36,459 nt of DNA, taken from the NCBI GenBank assembly GCA_905479805.1, contig CAJQNY010000070.1, forward strand, positions 1 to 36,459. The letters are read 5' to 3'. Below the pieces are notes generated by a model. That model was given only the letters and a program-made list of their open reading frames with translations, ran no database searches and was not told where the DNA came from. The stretch is from an uncultured Arenicella sp. (lineage in GTDB: Bacteria; Pseudomonadota; Gammaproteobacteria; Arenicellales; Arenicellaceae). Of the stretch, positions 8,066 through 16,537 are shown piece after piece (position 1 is the stretch's first letter; every line of letters begins with the position of its first letter). The position numbers were made by a program, and so were the translations under genes.

Positions 8066-9250
8066 ATGGTTGAAAGCAAAGCAACCGGTATGGAAGGATT
8101 GGAAACTACTCTGCCGAGTAGTTGGTATTTAGACGATTCTATCTACGCGCTAGAGCGCGAACATATCTTTATGCAGGAATGGATATGTGTTGGTCGAGAA
8201 GAAGAGATACCAAACCAAGGAGATCATAAAATCATCGATGCCTACGGCGAAAGTATTTTATTAGTCAGGAGCAAAACTGGAAAACTAAATGCTTTCTACA
8301 ATGTGTGTCGTCACCGTGGCTCTCTACTCTGCGCAGTTGAGCCAGAGTCAAATTCTGACGTAGATATCAATGATCGCGTAGAGCTAAAAGGCGGAGTCAT
8401 CGGAAAAAACAGAATACTCTGCCCCTATCATGGCTGGAGCTACGGGCTCGACGGCCAATTGCAACGTGCACCGCATATGGCCGACGTCGCTAATTTCAAG
8501 CCCGAAAAAATACAGCTGTATAGTGTATTGCTTGAAACTTGGGGCGGATTTATCTTTATTAACCTTAACCCCAGTCCTGGCGCCACGTTTGGAGACCATA
8601 TTGCTCAAACTGCGCATAATTTTCGTCGTTACCCACTCAGTGATCTGCGAATTGCAAAGACCATTCGTTATGAGGTCAACGCGAACTGGAAGGTGATCTG
8701 TGAGAATTACAACGAGTGCTACCACTGTGGACCTGTCCACCCTGAGCTATGTAAGATAGTCCCCGCATTTTTGGAAAGTGGCGGCTCAGAACTAGACTGG
8801 GAGCAAGGCGTCCCGCACCGCGATGGCAGCGACACATTCACTTTTAGCGGAGTTTCAGATCGCCCTTCTTTCCCCAACCTAAACGCCAGCGAGCAAAACA
8901 GCCACAAGGGTGACTTATTATACCCTAACCTATTCTTAAGCTTTGCTAGAGATCACGTAGCCGTGTTTATCCTCCAAGCCAAAGGAGCCAATAGAACGAT
9001 TATTGATTGCCTTTTTCTTTTCGAGGAAAGCGAAATAAACAAAGACCTGTTCAACCCAGATGATGCGATTGAATTCTGGCACCTGGTAAACCGCCAAGAT
9101 TGGACGATTTGCGAACGTGTACAGCAAGGCATGAGCGCTCGAATTCACAATCATGGCGTGTTCTCGCCTATGGAGGATTGGAATTTGGATATTAGAAAGT
9201 ACGTGATCGATCGCATTGGCCAGCTGGTGCCAGTAGAAACAAGCAGTTAA
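8066..9250 (+). CDS. Aromatic-ring-hydroxylating/N-demethylating Rieske oxygenase, alpha subunit
   Basis: Rieske CRHRGSLLC...CPYHGWSYGLDGQLQRAPHM; mononuclear iron region VICENYNECYHCGPVHPELCKIV, as in quaternary-amine (GbcA/stachydrine-type) Rieske oxygenases. Start 8066 or 8039. Confidence 0.87.
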   Translation: MVESKATGMEGLETTLPSSWYLDDSIYALEREHIFMQEWICVGREEEIPNQGDHKIIDAYGESILLVRSKTGKLNAFYNVCRHRGSLLCAVEPESNSDVDINDRVELKGGVIGKNRILCPYHGWSYGLDGQLQRAPHMADVANFKPEKIQLYSVLLETWGGFIFINLNPSPGATFGDHIAQTAHNFRRYPLSDLRIAKTIRYEVNANWKVICENYNECYHCGPVHPELCKIVPAFLESGGSELDWEQGVPHRDGSDTFTFSGVSDRPSFPNLNASEQNSHKGDLLYPNLFLSFARDHVAVFILQAKGANRTIIDCLFLFEESEINKDLFNPDDAIEFWHLVNRQDWTICERVQQGMSARIHNHGVFSPMEDWNLDIRKYVIDRIGQLVPVETSS

Positions 9251-9399
9251 ACATAGCGCAATGACCTAGCGAGTGTGAGAAAACGGGCACATCGATCGTT
9301 CAATAGGTTCCAAAATTAGTCAAACGTCCTTTATTGCACTATGATTTAGGTAACAACCAGATAGATAAATTAGGCACAATTGGTGATAAGGAGATTTAT

Positions 9400-10665
9400 A
9401 TGAGTGATCAGGCCCTCAAGCAAGCAGCTTTAAAGCAATCAGACCCTTGGTCTTTGCCGCTTGAAACACTGGACCCTAGCGATGGGGTCATCTTTCAAAA
9501 TGAATGGCATCACGAATACTTCAAACGTCTGCGAGAAGAAGACCCTGTTCATTGGTCTCCAACGGGACCGACAGGACCGTATTGGTCTATTACCAAATTT
9601 AATGACATCATAGAGATAGAAAAGAACCACAAAGTGTTCTCATCTGAAAGAGATATTGTGATTGGAGATAACCCAGAAGGATTCTCCCCAACCATGTTCA
9701 TATCAAAGGACCAGCCAGTACACGATATTCAGCGTAAAGCAGCCATACCAGCCGTTGGGCCACAACGAATTAGCGAACTTGAAGACTTAATACGATCTAG
9801 AGTGGGCACTATCCTAGATAGCCTTCCTCTCAATGAGGAGTTTGATTGGGTAGATACGGTATCCATCGAGCTCACCACCCAGCTATTGGCGACGTTATTT
9901 GATTTCCCTTGGGAGGACAGGCGGCTTCTGCCATATTGGTCCGATGCCACGACCACCACTGACACTGTGGGTAATCCAGATGCGGACGAAGAAGAGCGGC
10001 AACGAGTGTTAATGGAATGCCTTGAGTACTTCACCAAGCTTTGGCACGAACGTGCCGCACAACCCCCTAAGTTTGATTTCATCTCCTTGCTAGCCCATAA
10101 CCCGAACACTAAAGACATGATCGATGACCCTTTGGATTTCTTGGGTAATTTGATGCTCCTCATTGTGGGAGGTAATGATACTTCGAGAAACTCAATCTCA
10201 GGCGGGGTAAGGTTCTTAAACCAATTCCCTGGAGAGTATGCCAAGCTAAAGTCGGACCACAGTCTAATCCCTAGCATGGTGTCTGAAATCATCCGCTTCC
10301 AAACCCCGCTCGCACATATGCGTCGAACGGCTCTTGAAGATATTGAGTTTGGTGGCAAACTCATTAAAAAAGGCGACCGAGTTGTGATGTGGTACATATC
10401 GGGCAATCGTGATGCTGAAGCAATAGATAACCCTGATCAGTTCATCATCGACCGCGATCAAGCGCGTCGCCACCTGTCTTTTGGGTTTGGTATTCACAGG
10501 TGCATGGGCAACAGGGTCGCCGAAATGCAGATTCGCGTTCTTTGGGAAGAAATAATGAAACGGTTTGAGAATATCGAAGTGGTTGGTGAACCTGAACTTG
10601 TACCATCGAATTTTGTTTTAGGCTACACCAAGCTACCTGTGAAACTGACCCCTCTTTCACGCTAA
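9400..10665 (+). CDS. Cytochrome P450, CYP153-like
   Basis: DPWSLPLETLDPSD...FFDWVDTVSIELTTQLLATLFDFPWEDR-type region, I-helix LLIVGGNDTSRNSISGG, heme loop HLSFGFGIHRCMGNRVAEMQIRVLWEEIMKRF, and IEVVGEPELVPSNFVLGYTKLPVKL all match the remembered CYP153 pattern. RBS-like AAGGAG just before ATG 9400. Confidence 0.87.
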   Translation: MSDQALKQAALKQSDPWSLPLETLDPSDGVIFQNEWHHEYFKRLREEDPVHWSPTGPTGPYWSITKFNDIIEIEKNHKVFSSERDIVIGDNPEGFSPTMFISKDQPVHDIQRKAAIPAVGPQRISELEDLIRSRVGTILDSLPLNEEFDWVDTVSIELTTQLLATLFDFPWEDRRLLPYWSDATTTTDTVGNPDADEEERQRVLMECLEYFTKLWHERAAQPPKFDFISLLAHNPNTKDMIDDPLDFLGNLMLLIVGGNDTSRNSISGGVRFLNQFPGEYAKLKSDHSLIPSMVSEIIRFQTPLAHMRRTALEDIEFGGKLIKKGDRVVMWYISGNRDAEAIDNPDQFIIDRDQARRHLSFGFGIHRCMGNRVAEMQIRVLWEEIMKRFENIEVVGEPELVPSNFVLGYTKLPVKLTPLSR

Positions 10666-11232
10666 GCAAAGGATTGCCAGGCTCGGGAATATAAAATTAG
10701 GTGAGTAGCTCACAAATAAATTTAATCTAAATTGGGGAATAAGATCCATACTTAGAAAAACGGCACGAATCCATGTGCCCACAAAATTCACACTATTTAG
10801 CGTATAAATTTCCGATCCCTACCTAACCAGTTTTAGCTCCCTTTTTTATAATTACCCTTATTCTTGTATAAACAGATTAGTTTCCATTCAATATGTCTAT
10901 GCGACGATGTTAACAATCCTGACATGCCGGTGTACAGATTTATTTTTATTGGTGTCTGTAATTCGACATCTTTAAAAGAATATAATTTACATGAGCCTGA
11001 TTCCCAGAATATTTGATACAACCCTGTTTTTAAAAGATCTATTCCATTATCAGTTCAGGCTTCATGAAAAACCTAGTGTCAGCGTTTTCCAGCCTAATTA
11101 ACACAAGAGTTGAAGTTTCTCTAAACCTCAGATCAAACAGATAGAGATAGACTGCGGGGCAATATGGCAGATTAAAACAACTCGCAGCGAATGCTACCAA
11201 TTTGAACGGCCTACAAAATGAATGCCAATCAC

Positions 11233-11259
11233 CTATTCGTAGCGTTTATCTTCGAATAG
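11233..11259. terminator. Hairpin (CTATTCG ... CGAATAG) between convergent P450 and PepSY genes
   Basis: 7-bp perfect arms plus internal AG/CT pairing, ~20 bp downstream of the PepSY stop codon (minus strand); no clear U-tract. Confidence 0.3.
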
Positions 11260-11279
11260 TATATTTAGGCACTAAAATA

Positions 11280-12098
11280 CTAACGCACTTTGTTTGCACG
11301 ACCCAGCCAGATGTAGATCCCGCTACCGGCCAATAACATAAATAGAATCGCGAATAAGTCCATCAACCAGGCCCCAGCCTGACCAAAAAACCTACCACTA
11401 TGAACATCTTGTAGCACTTTGCTCTTGAGCAATGAAAAATTACGGGATTGGGAATAAGCTTTGCTTTCCTTGCCTTGCTCTTTAACCACAGAAGGCCTGC
11501 CCTTCATTAGCTGTTGCCGACCAGCTTGCGGTATGTCTTCAATTAAATCACTGATAAATTCAAGGGCATCCAAGTTAAATAGATAACTCTTGGTTTCAGA
11601 ATCAAGTCGCACATGCGAAGGTTCAACATTACTTAACACTGATAAAACAAAGCGCTTACCTTCGAATTCAATAGACTCAATACGCTCTCTGCCTAAAGTA
11701 AAAAGATGAACACCGTTAGCTGTAATTAGATGCAAAATACCATTTCGCTCAATCACATCCAGTAGCCTAGCCTGGTTATAAAGAACCGCATGGCGGTTAA
11801 TAATAATTGTGCCATCGGACCACACAACATTTTGAGCGGAATCAGTATCGGCAGCCAATACTAAACGCGCTGGCTCGACCCCATACCAATCGAGAACAAT
11901 ATTACTCGTAATATATTTATTGCTAGTAAACAATGTCCCCATATGATTCAAGGCGATACCCGTTGCGGCCAGAAAAAAAACCGCCACGGCTGAACACAAG
12001 CCGATACGCCGATGCCACCTCACAAAAGAACGCCTACGCTGAGTTTTAACGCTCTCAATGGCTTTTCTATTGCTGCTATTTCGGTTCGTCTCTGACAT
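11280..12098 (-). CDS. PepSY-associated TM domain protein
   Basis: RRRSFVRWHRRIGLCSAVAVFFLAATGIALNHMGTLF and C-terminal KVLQDVHSGRFFGQAGAWLMDLFAILFMLLAGSGIYIWLGR are typical PepSY_TM signatures. Start 12098 or 12119. Confidence 0.8.
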   Translation of the reverse strand: MSETNRNSSNRKAIESVKTQRRRSFVRWHRRIGLCSAVAVFFLAATGIALNHMGTLFTSNKYITSNIVLDWYGVEPARLVLAADTDSAQNVVWSDGTIIINRHAVLYNQARLLDVIERNGILHLITANGVHLFTLGRERIESIEFEGKRFVLSVLSNVEPSHVRLDSETKSYLFNLDALEFISDLIEDIPQAGRQQLMKGRPSVVKEQGKESKAYSQSRNFSLLKSKVLQDVHSGRFFGQAGAWLMDLFAILFMLLAGSGIYIWLGRANKVR

Positions 12099-12645
12099 GT
12101 TGTTCCAGTAATAAAGCAATCTTCGCCACTTTTTTTAATGCGCGCACAGAAAGAGTCGCGCCACTTATACCATCAATCGACCCCGACAATCGTACCTTTG
12201 ATTTCTGAGTCTTGAGGCCCAAACCAATGAACTGTTTTGTGAAAAAATCATGCTTCACCTCCCACCCGCGGGACTCACGATAAGCCAACACTTTAACCTC
12301 GTCTATGTTTGTTTCACTCTCGATGTAACTCAATGATATTCCTACTGTTATAGGTTGTTCTTTGCCAATTTCATTCAGAATCCAAACCGACTTCGATTCA
12401 TTTTGCCAGTACTTGAGTCGTAAATAATTGGTACGATGCTGGAGTATTTCTTCGACCTGTTTCTTAATGTCTCCTCGCACCCAGACCCTCTGAATAGATG
12501 GAACTACACCATCAAACTGGTCTTGTAAAAACTCCTGGTTAGAGTGTTGAAATTTCTCTTGGGATTCACCTGCGCGAGCGTAGGCACCGCTGAAACCTGA
12601 GAGGAACAACAATAGAAATAGAAAACTGGCGGTCTGACGAATCAT
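12076..12645 (-). CDS. Exported FMN-binding domain protein (likely ApbE-flavinylated)
   Basis: Signal peptide; LSGSIDGISGATLSVRALKKVA contains the SGATxS flavinylation motif; overlaps the start of the PepSY gene. Confidence 0.78.
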   Translation of the reverse strand: MIRQTASFLFLLLFLSGFSGAYARAGESQEKFQHSNQEFLQDQFDGVVPSIQRVWVRGDIKKQVEEILQHRTNYLRLKYWQNESKSVWILNEIGKEQPITVGISLSYIESETNIDEVKVLAYRESRGWEVKHDFFTKQFIGLGLKTQKSKVRLSGSIDGISGATLSVRALKKVAKIALLLEQHVRDEPK

Positions 12646-12767
12646 AAAAACAAATAGTTACTCATTAAAACCACAAGATGGAGCGCTCATTTCTGAACAC
12701 CCCATCGGTATAAACCCATGATCTTTCACTTGTCAGAAATTAATCCAACGCAGCAAAAAAAACCGAA

Positions 12768-13967
12768 TTAGAATTGATAGCCAACACCTAGATTAAAACC
12801 ATCGTCGTCTTTTGACCCGCTTTGGTTTTGAATATCTGCTTTGATCACTACATTCTCATGCAAATTCCAGTTTACGCCAACATCAAACTGTTCAACGGCT
12901 TCTGAACTAGAAAAACCGGCGGTTGTGTTGTATTCGCTATAGCGTAGAAATGCTGACCAATTATCATTGAATGTGTACGAAGGCTCAAGATAAAAACCAT
13001 CTTGTGAATCTTTACCTAGAGCAGCTGCGTTATCACTGTCGATGTCCCATTCTGCATACAAGGCACGCATTCCAAATGGGCCGCGTCGATACACGGCGTG
13101 CGCTTCAATCAAGGTAGCACTCGCCTCTTCCGAGCCTTGCGTTATATCCGCTTGACGCATAGCCGTAAGAGACAACTCGAGACCAGGTACACCTGTATAT
13201 TTTACGCGACCAGTTAGGGCGAAATCTTCAGCCTTCGCTTCAGCAACTTTTTGGCGGCCACTGCGTATTCTATAAGCGTTCTTACCTTCTGTCGGCACGT
13301 TCAAACCTGAATGGAATGCGACATCATAAGACAGACCGTTTGCTAAGCTACCGCTGTAGGCAGCACCGGCTTCCCACCACGTACTTGGAATAATTTCTTT
13401 CTCTACGCCATTTCGCTCAACCCCATGGAATGTGGGTGGCTCATGCGTTTCGTTTAATATACCGACCGGAACCAAGAATAAGCCCGCTTTTGCTGATGAA
13501 TAATCACCAAAACTGTACTCAATAAACGCCTGTTCCAACTCAACTTCGCCCGGCTTACCATCGCCAGCAAGCGCATGCTCAAGTTCGAATTCAGAGAAGA
13601 ATCTTAATTTATCGGTAAACTGCTTACCAAAAAATAACACAAAACGATGAAAATCAATTTCGCTGCCACTGTCTAGATTATTATAATGCAGCTCTCCATA
13701 GCCACCCAGGCTAACGCCCTCTAACGCGCTGCTGGTGAATCCATTGCCGAAGGATTTCTCTTCAATCGTTTCTATTGCAACTTCAGCTGTTTGGTTCGCC
13801 GTTTGCGCAGTTGTTTTAACTTCTTTCACTTGCGCTTCTAACATTTTGATATGAGATTTTAGGTTTTCAATTTCCGCCAAAACCTTATCCAGGTCTACTC
13901 CTTGAGCAGAAACACTGGTACTCAATAGAAAAGCAAATGCACCGATCAGGCTACTTCGTATTTTCAT
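12768..13967 (-). CDS. Outer-membrane porin with N-terminal coiled coil
   Basis: Signal peptide, coiled coil (DLDKVLAEIENLKSHIKMLEAQVKEVKTTAQ), alternating beta strands (VSLGGYGELHYNNLDSGSEIDFHRFVLFFGKQF...), terminal Phe (GFNLGVGYQF). Confidence 0.8.
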   Translation of the reverse strand: MKIRSSLIGAFAFLLSTSVSAQGVDLDKVLAEIENLKSHIKMLEAQVKEVKTTAQTANQTAEVAIETIEEKSFGNGFTSSALEGVSLGGYGELHYNNLDSGSEIDFHRFVLFFGKQFTDKLRFFSEFELEHALAGDGKPGEVELEQAFIEYSFGDYSSAKAGLFLVPVGILNETHEPPTFHGVERNGVEKEIIPSTWWEAGAAYSGSLANGLSYDVAFHSGLNVPTEGKNAYRIRSGRQKVAEAKAEDFALTGRVKYTGVPGLELSLTAMRQADITQGSEEASATLIEAHAVYRRGPFGMRALYAEWDIDSDNAAALGKDSQDGFYLEPSYTFNDNWSAFLRYSEYNTTAGFSSSEAVEQFDVGVNWNLHENVVIKADIQNQSGSKDDDGFNLGVGYQF

Positions 13968-14027
13968 TTTACTGATTACTTCTGTTAATAATTAATGGTG
14001 AAACTGGATTCTAATCAAACATTAATC

Positions 14028-14056
14028 TAAATGCAAATCATTCTTGTTTGCATTTA
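14028..14056. promoter_or_regulatory. Fur-box-like palindrome TAAATGCAAA-TCATTCTTG-TTTGCATTTA (core GCAAATCATTCTTGTTTGC, 14033-14051)
   Basis: Perfect 10-bp arms with 9-bp centre, 61-89 bp upstream of the porin start; the 19-bp core resembles GCAAATGATTCTCATTTGC-type Fur boxes. Confidence 0.55.
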
Positions 14057-14170
14057 CCAGAACATGAATGGTCTATTACTGATCAGAAGCTTCACGTAAG
14101 TAATTCTGTAAGGATGACACATGTAACGGTAGAATCTTCTATGCAATAAACGAGGTAACCTGAGAGAAAG

Positions 14171-16498
14171 ATGAATATCGTACAAGCAATTGAAGCTTTA
14201 GGCTTAGCAATCTCAAACAAGGTGTTAGCGCGCCCTATTCTGGCAATTGTAGTGTGTTCTATTATCGTGGCGATTACCGCACCAGGCTTGCCAGGCAATT
14301 CGATTGCCACGGACCATCGTGCGTTTTTCGGTCCTGACAATCCCCAGTTAATTGCCTATGACGGAATAGAGGATACCTATAACAAACTCGACAATATTGT
14401 TTTCGTTATCAAAACAGAAGGCAAACAAGCATTAGCAGAGGACACCTACCCCATCATTCACTATATGACCGAGCGTGCTTGGCAGTTACCCGCTGCATCC
14501 CGTGTCGACTCTTTGAGTAACTACCAGCACACTTCTGTCGAACAAGACGATTTACTAGTTGAAGATTTTTTAGATGAGTTTAGTGATTACACTAGTGAGC
14601 AGCTGAAAACTAAAAAACAAGTTGTACTAAGCGAACCACTACTGGCAGGCAACCTATTGTCTCTTGATGGAGAAACTACTGCGATTAACGTCGTTGCGCT
14701 ATTCGGTGATGATGAAGAAACAAATATAGAGAGTTTCGTTATGGCTGCCAGAGCCCTAGCAAAGGAAACAGAACAACGCTTCCCGGGTACAAAAGTGGCA
14801 TTGACTGGATCTTCCATGATGTCGATCACATTCACCGAAGCAGGTACTACTGACAGTAAAACACTCATCCCGGGAATGTATGGCCTACTACTTATCGCCT
14901 TACTCTTGGTGTATAGAAGCGTCACTGGCGTTATCGCGACCTTTGCAGTTGTATCAACGTCGACAATCGTACCCTTAGGCATGATGGGCTACACCGGCAT
15001 TCAACTTACGTCACTCTCTATAATCGCCCCGATAATCATAATGACATTAGCCGTGGCTGATAGTGTCCACATTATTGTCACCATGTTGAATCTGATGCGC
15101 TCCGGAATGGAAAAGCGCGAAGCACTACGCGAAAGCTTAAGAATTAACTTCCTTGCTGTATCCGTTACCAGCATCACGACTATCATTGGCTTTTTATGCT
15201 TGAATTTTTCAGACACCCCGCCTTATCACCACCTTGGCAATATCAGTGCGATTGGTATCTTGTCCGCGTGGTTTTTCTCTGTGGTACTTCTGCCTGCTAT
15301 CGTTTGCGTAATGCCACTTAAGGTAAAGGTTAGAACACAGGACCCGAACACCAAATCCAGATCAATAATGCAAAGCTTGGCTTACTTCACTACACAAAAA
15401 AGCAAGCCAATATTAATTGTTTCGGCCATGATAAGTGTTGGACTCATTAGCCAATTACCAAAACTAGAATTGAATGATCAGTTCATTCATTTCTTCGATA
15501 CTAAGATACCGTTTCGCGCAGATACTGACTTCGCCCGAGAAAACCTTGGCGGCATCCTCTATATTCACTTTGACTTAACAACCAATACCCCTAACGGCAT
15601 TAATAACCCAGAGTATTTGCGATCACTCTCGGACTTCTCAGATTGGTTACGTTCTAAGGAATTGGTCACATCGGTATATAGTTTTAGTGATATTGCGAAG
15701 CGTTTGAATCGAAACATGCATGGTGACGACGCAGCGTTCTACAGCGTTCCTGACACGCAAGAACTGGCATCACAATACCTGTTGCTTTATGAACTATCCC
15801 TCCCCTATGGTCTGGATTTGAATGACCGCATCAACATCGACAAATCAGCTACACGCCTCACAGCCACATTAGACAATCCAACAGCTCGCCAAATCAGAGA
15901 GTTTAGTGCTGAATCGCGGGATTGGCTGAATAACAACGCACAAAATACTATGCAAGCCGAGCCAACCGGAACAGCTCTATTATTCGCGCATATTTCACAA
16001 CGCAATATAGATAGCATGATCACCGGCAACAGTGTGGCCTTAATCGCCATTGCCTTGGTACTGATTATTGCTTTGGAGCACTTTGGGCTAGGAGTACTCA
16101 GCCTGCTCCCAAATGTGTTGCCTGTCGTACTGGCACTCAGCCTTTGGGCCGTACTCGTTGGCATGGCAGGGATGGCTACAACCATTGTCGCCGCCTCGTC
16201 TTTGGGAATCGTGGTCGACAATACTACGCACTTTCTGAGCAAATATATTCGCGCACGCCGCGAACAAGGCAAAGACAAACGTGCTGCAATCACCTATGCG
16301 TTTGAAATGGTAGGCACCGCCATAGTCGCTAATGCATTTGTGTTAATTTGTGGCTTCGCACTCCTCGCATTTTCACTATTCCAACCCAACCTACAGATGG
16401 GCCTTCTTACCGCTCTCACAATAGCCATAGCCCTAGTCGTGGACTTGATATGCTTACCAGCGCTGCTAATGTTGGGGAAAGATACGCCGGCTTCTTAA
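14171..16498 (+). CDS. RND superfamily exporter, MMPL/SSD type
   Basis: 775 aa with two repeated TM modules: LTSLSIIAPIIIMTLAVADSVHIIVTML and GMATTIVAASSLGIVVDNTTHFLSKYIRARREQG, typical of MMPL family exporters. Confidence 0.85.
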   Translation: MNIVQAIEALGLAISNKVLARPILAIVVCSIIVAITAPGLPGNSIATDHRAFFGPDNPQLIAYDGIEDTYNKLDNIVFVIKTEGKQALAEDTYPIIHYMTERAWQLPAASRVDSLSNYQHTSVEQDDLLVEDFLDEFSDYTSEQLKTKKQVVLSEPLLAGNLLSLDGETTAINVVALFGDDEETNIESFVMAARALAKETEQRFPGTKVALTGSSMMSITFTEAGTTDSKTLIPGMYGLLLIALLLVYRSVTGVIATFAVVSTSTIVPLGMMGYTGIQLTSLSIIAPIIIMTLAVADSVHIIVTMLNLMRSGMEKREALRESLRINFLAVSVTSITTIIGFLCLNFSDTPPYHHLGNISAIGILSAWFFSVVLLPAIVCVMPLKVKVRTQDPNTKSRSIMQSLAYFTTQKSKPILIVSAMISVGLISQLPKLELNDQFIHFFDTKIPFRADTDFARENLGGILYIHFDLTTNTPNGINNPEYLRSLSDFSDWLRSKELVTSVYSFSDIAKRLNRNMHGDDAAFYSVPDTQELASQYLLLYELSLPYGLDLNDRINIDKSATRLTATLDNPTARQIREFSAESRDWLNNNAQNTMQAEPTGTALLFAHISQRNIDSMITGNSVALIAIALVLIIALEHFGLGVLSLLPNVLPVVLALSLWAVLVGMAGMATTIVAASSLGIVVDNTTHFLSKYIRARREQGKDKRAAITYAFEMVGTAIVANAFVLICGFALLAFSLFQPNLQMGLLTALTIAIALVVDLICLPALLMLGKDTPAS

Positions 16499-16537
16499 GG
16501 CGAAAACGTAGCCCGTAGGAAGTTATTTACAGATACT

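Noticed and set aside
9729-10406. 225-aa minus-strand ORF inside the P450 gene
   Set aside because: Antisense shadow of a P450 with intact motifs; Ser/Arg/Leu-rich and no domain recognised.
10833-11021. 62-aa minus-strand ORF in the large intergenic gap
   Set aside because: No recognisable domain, no clear RBS, AT-rich composition; not supportable as a gene.
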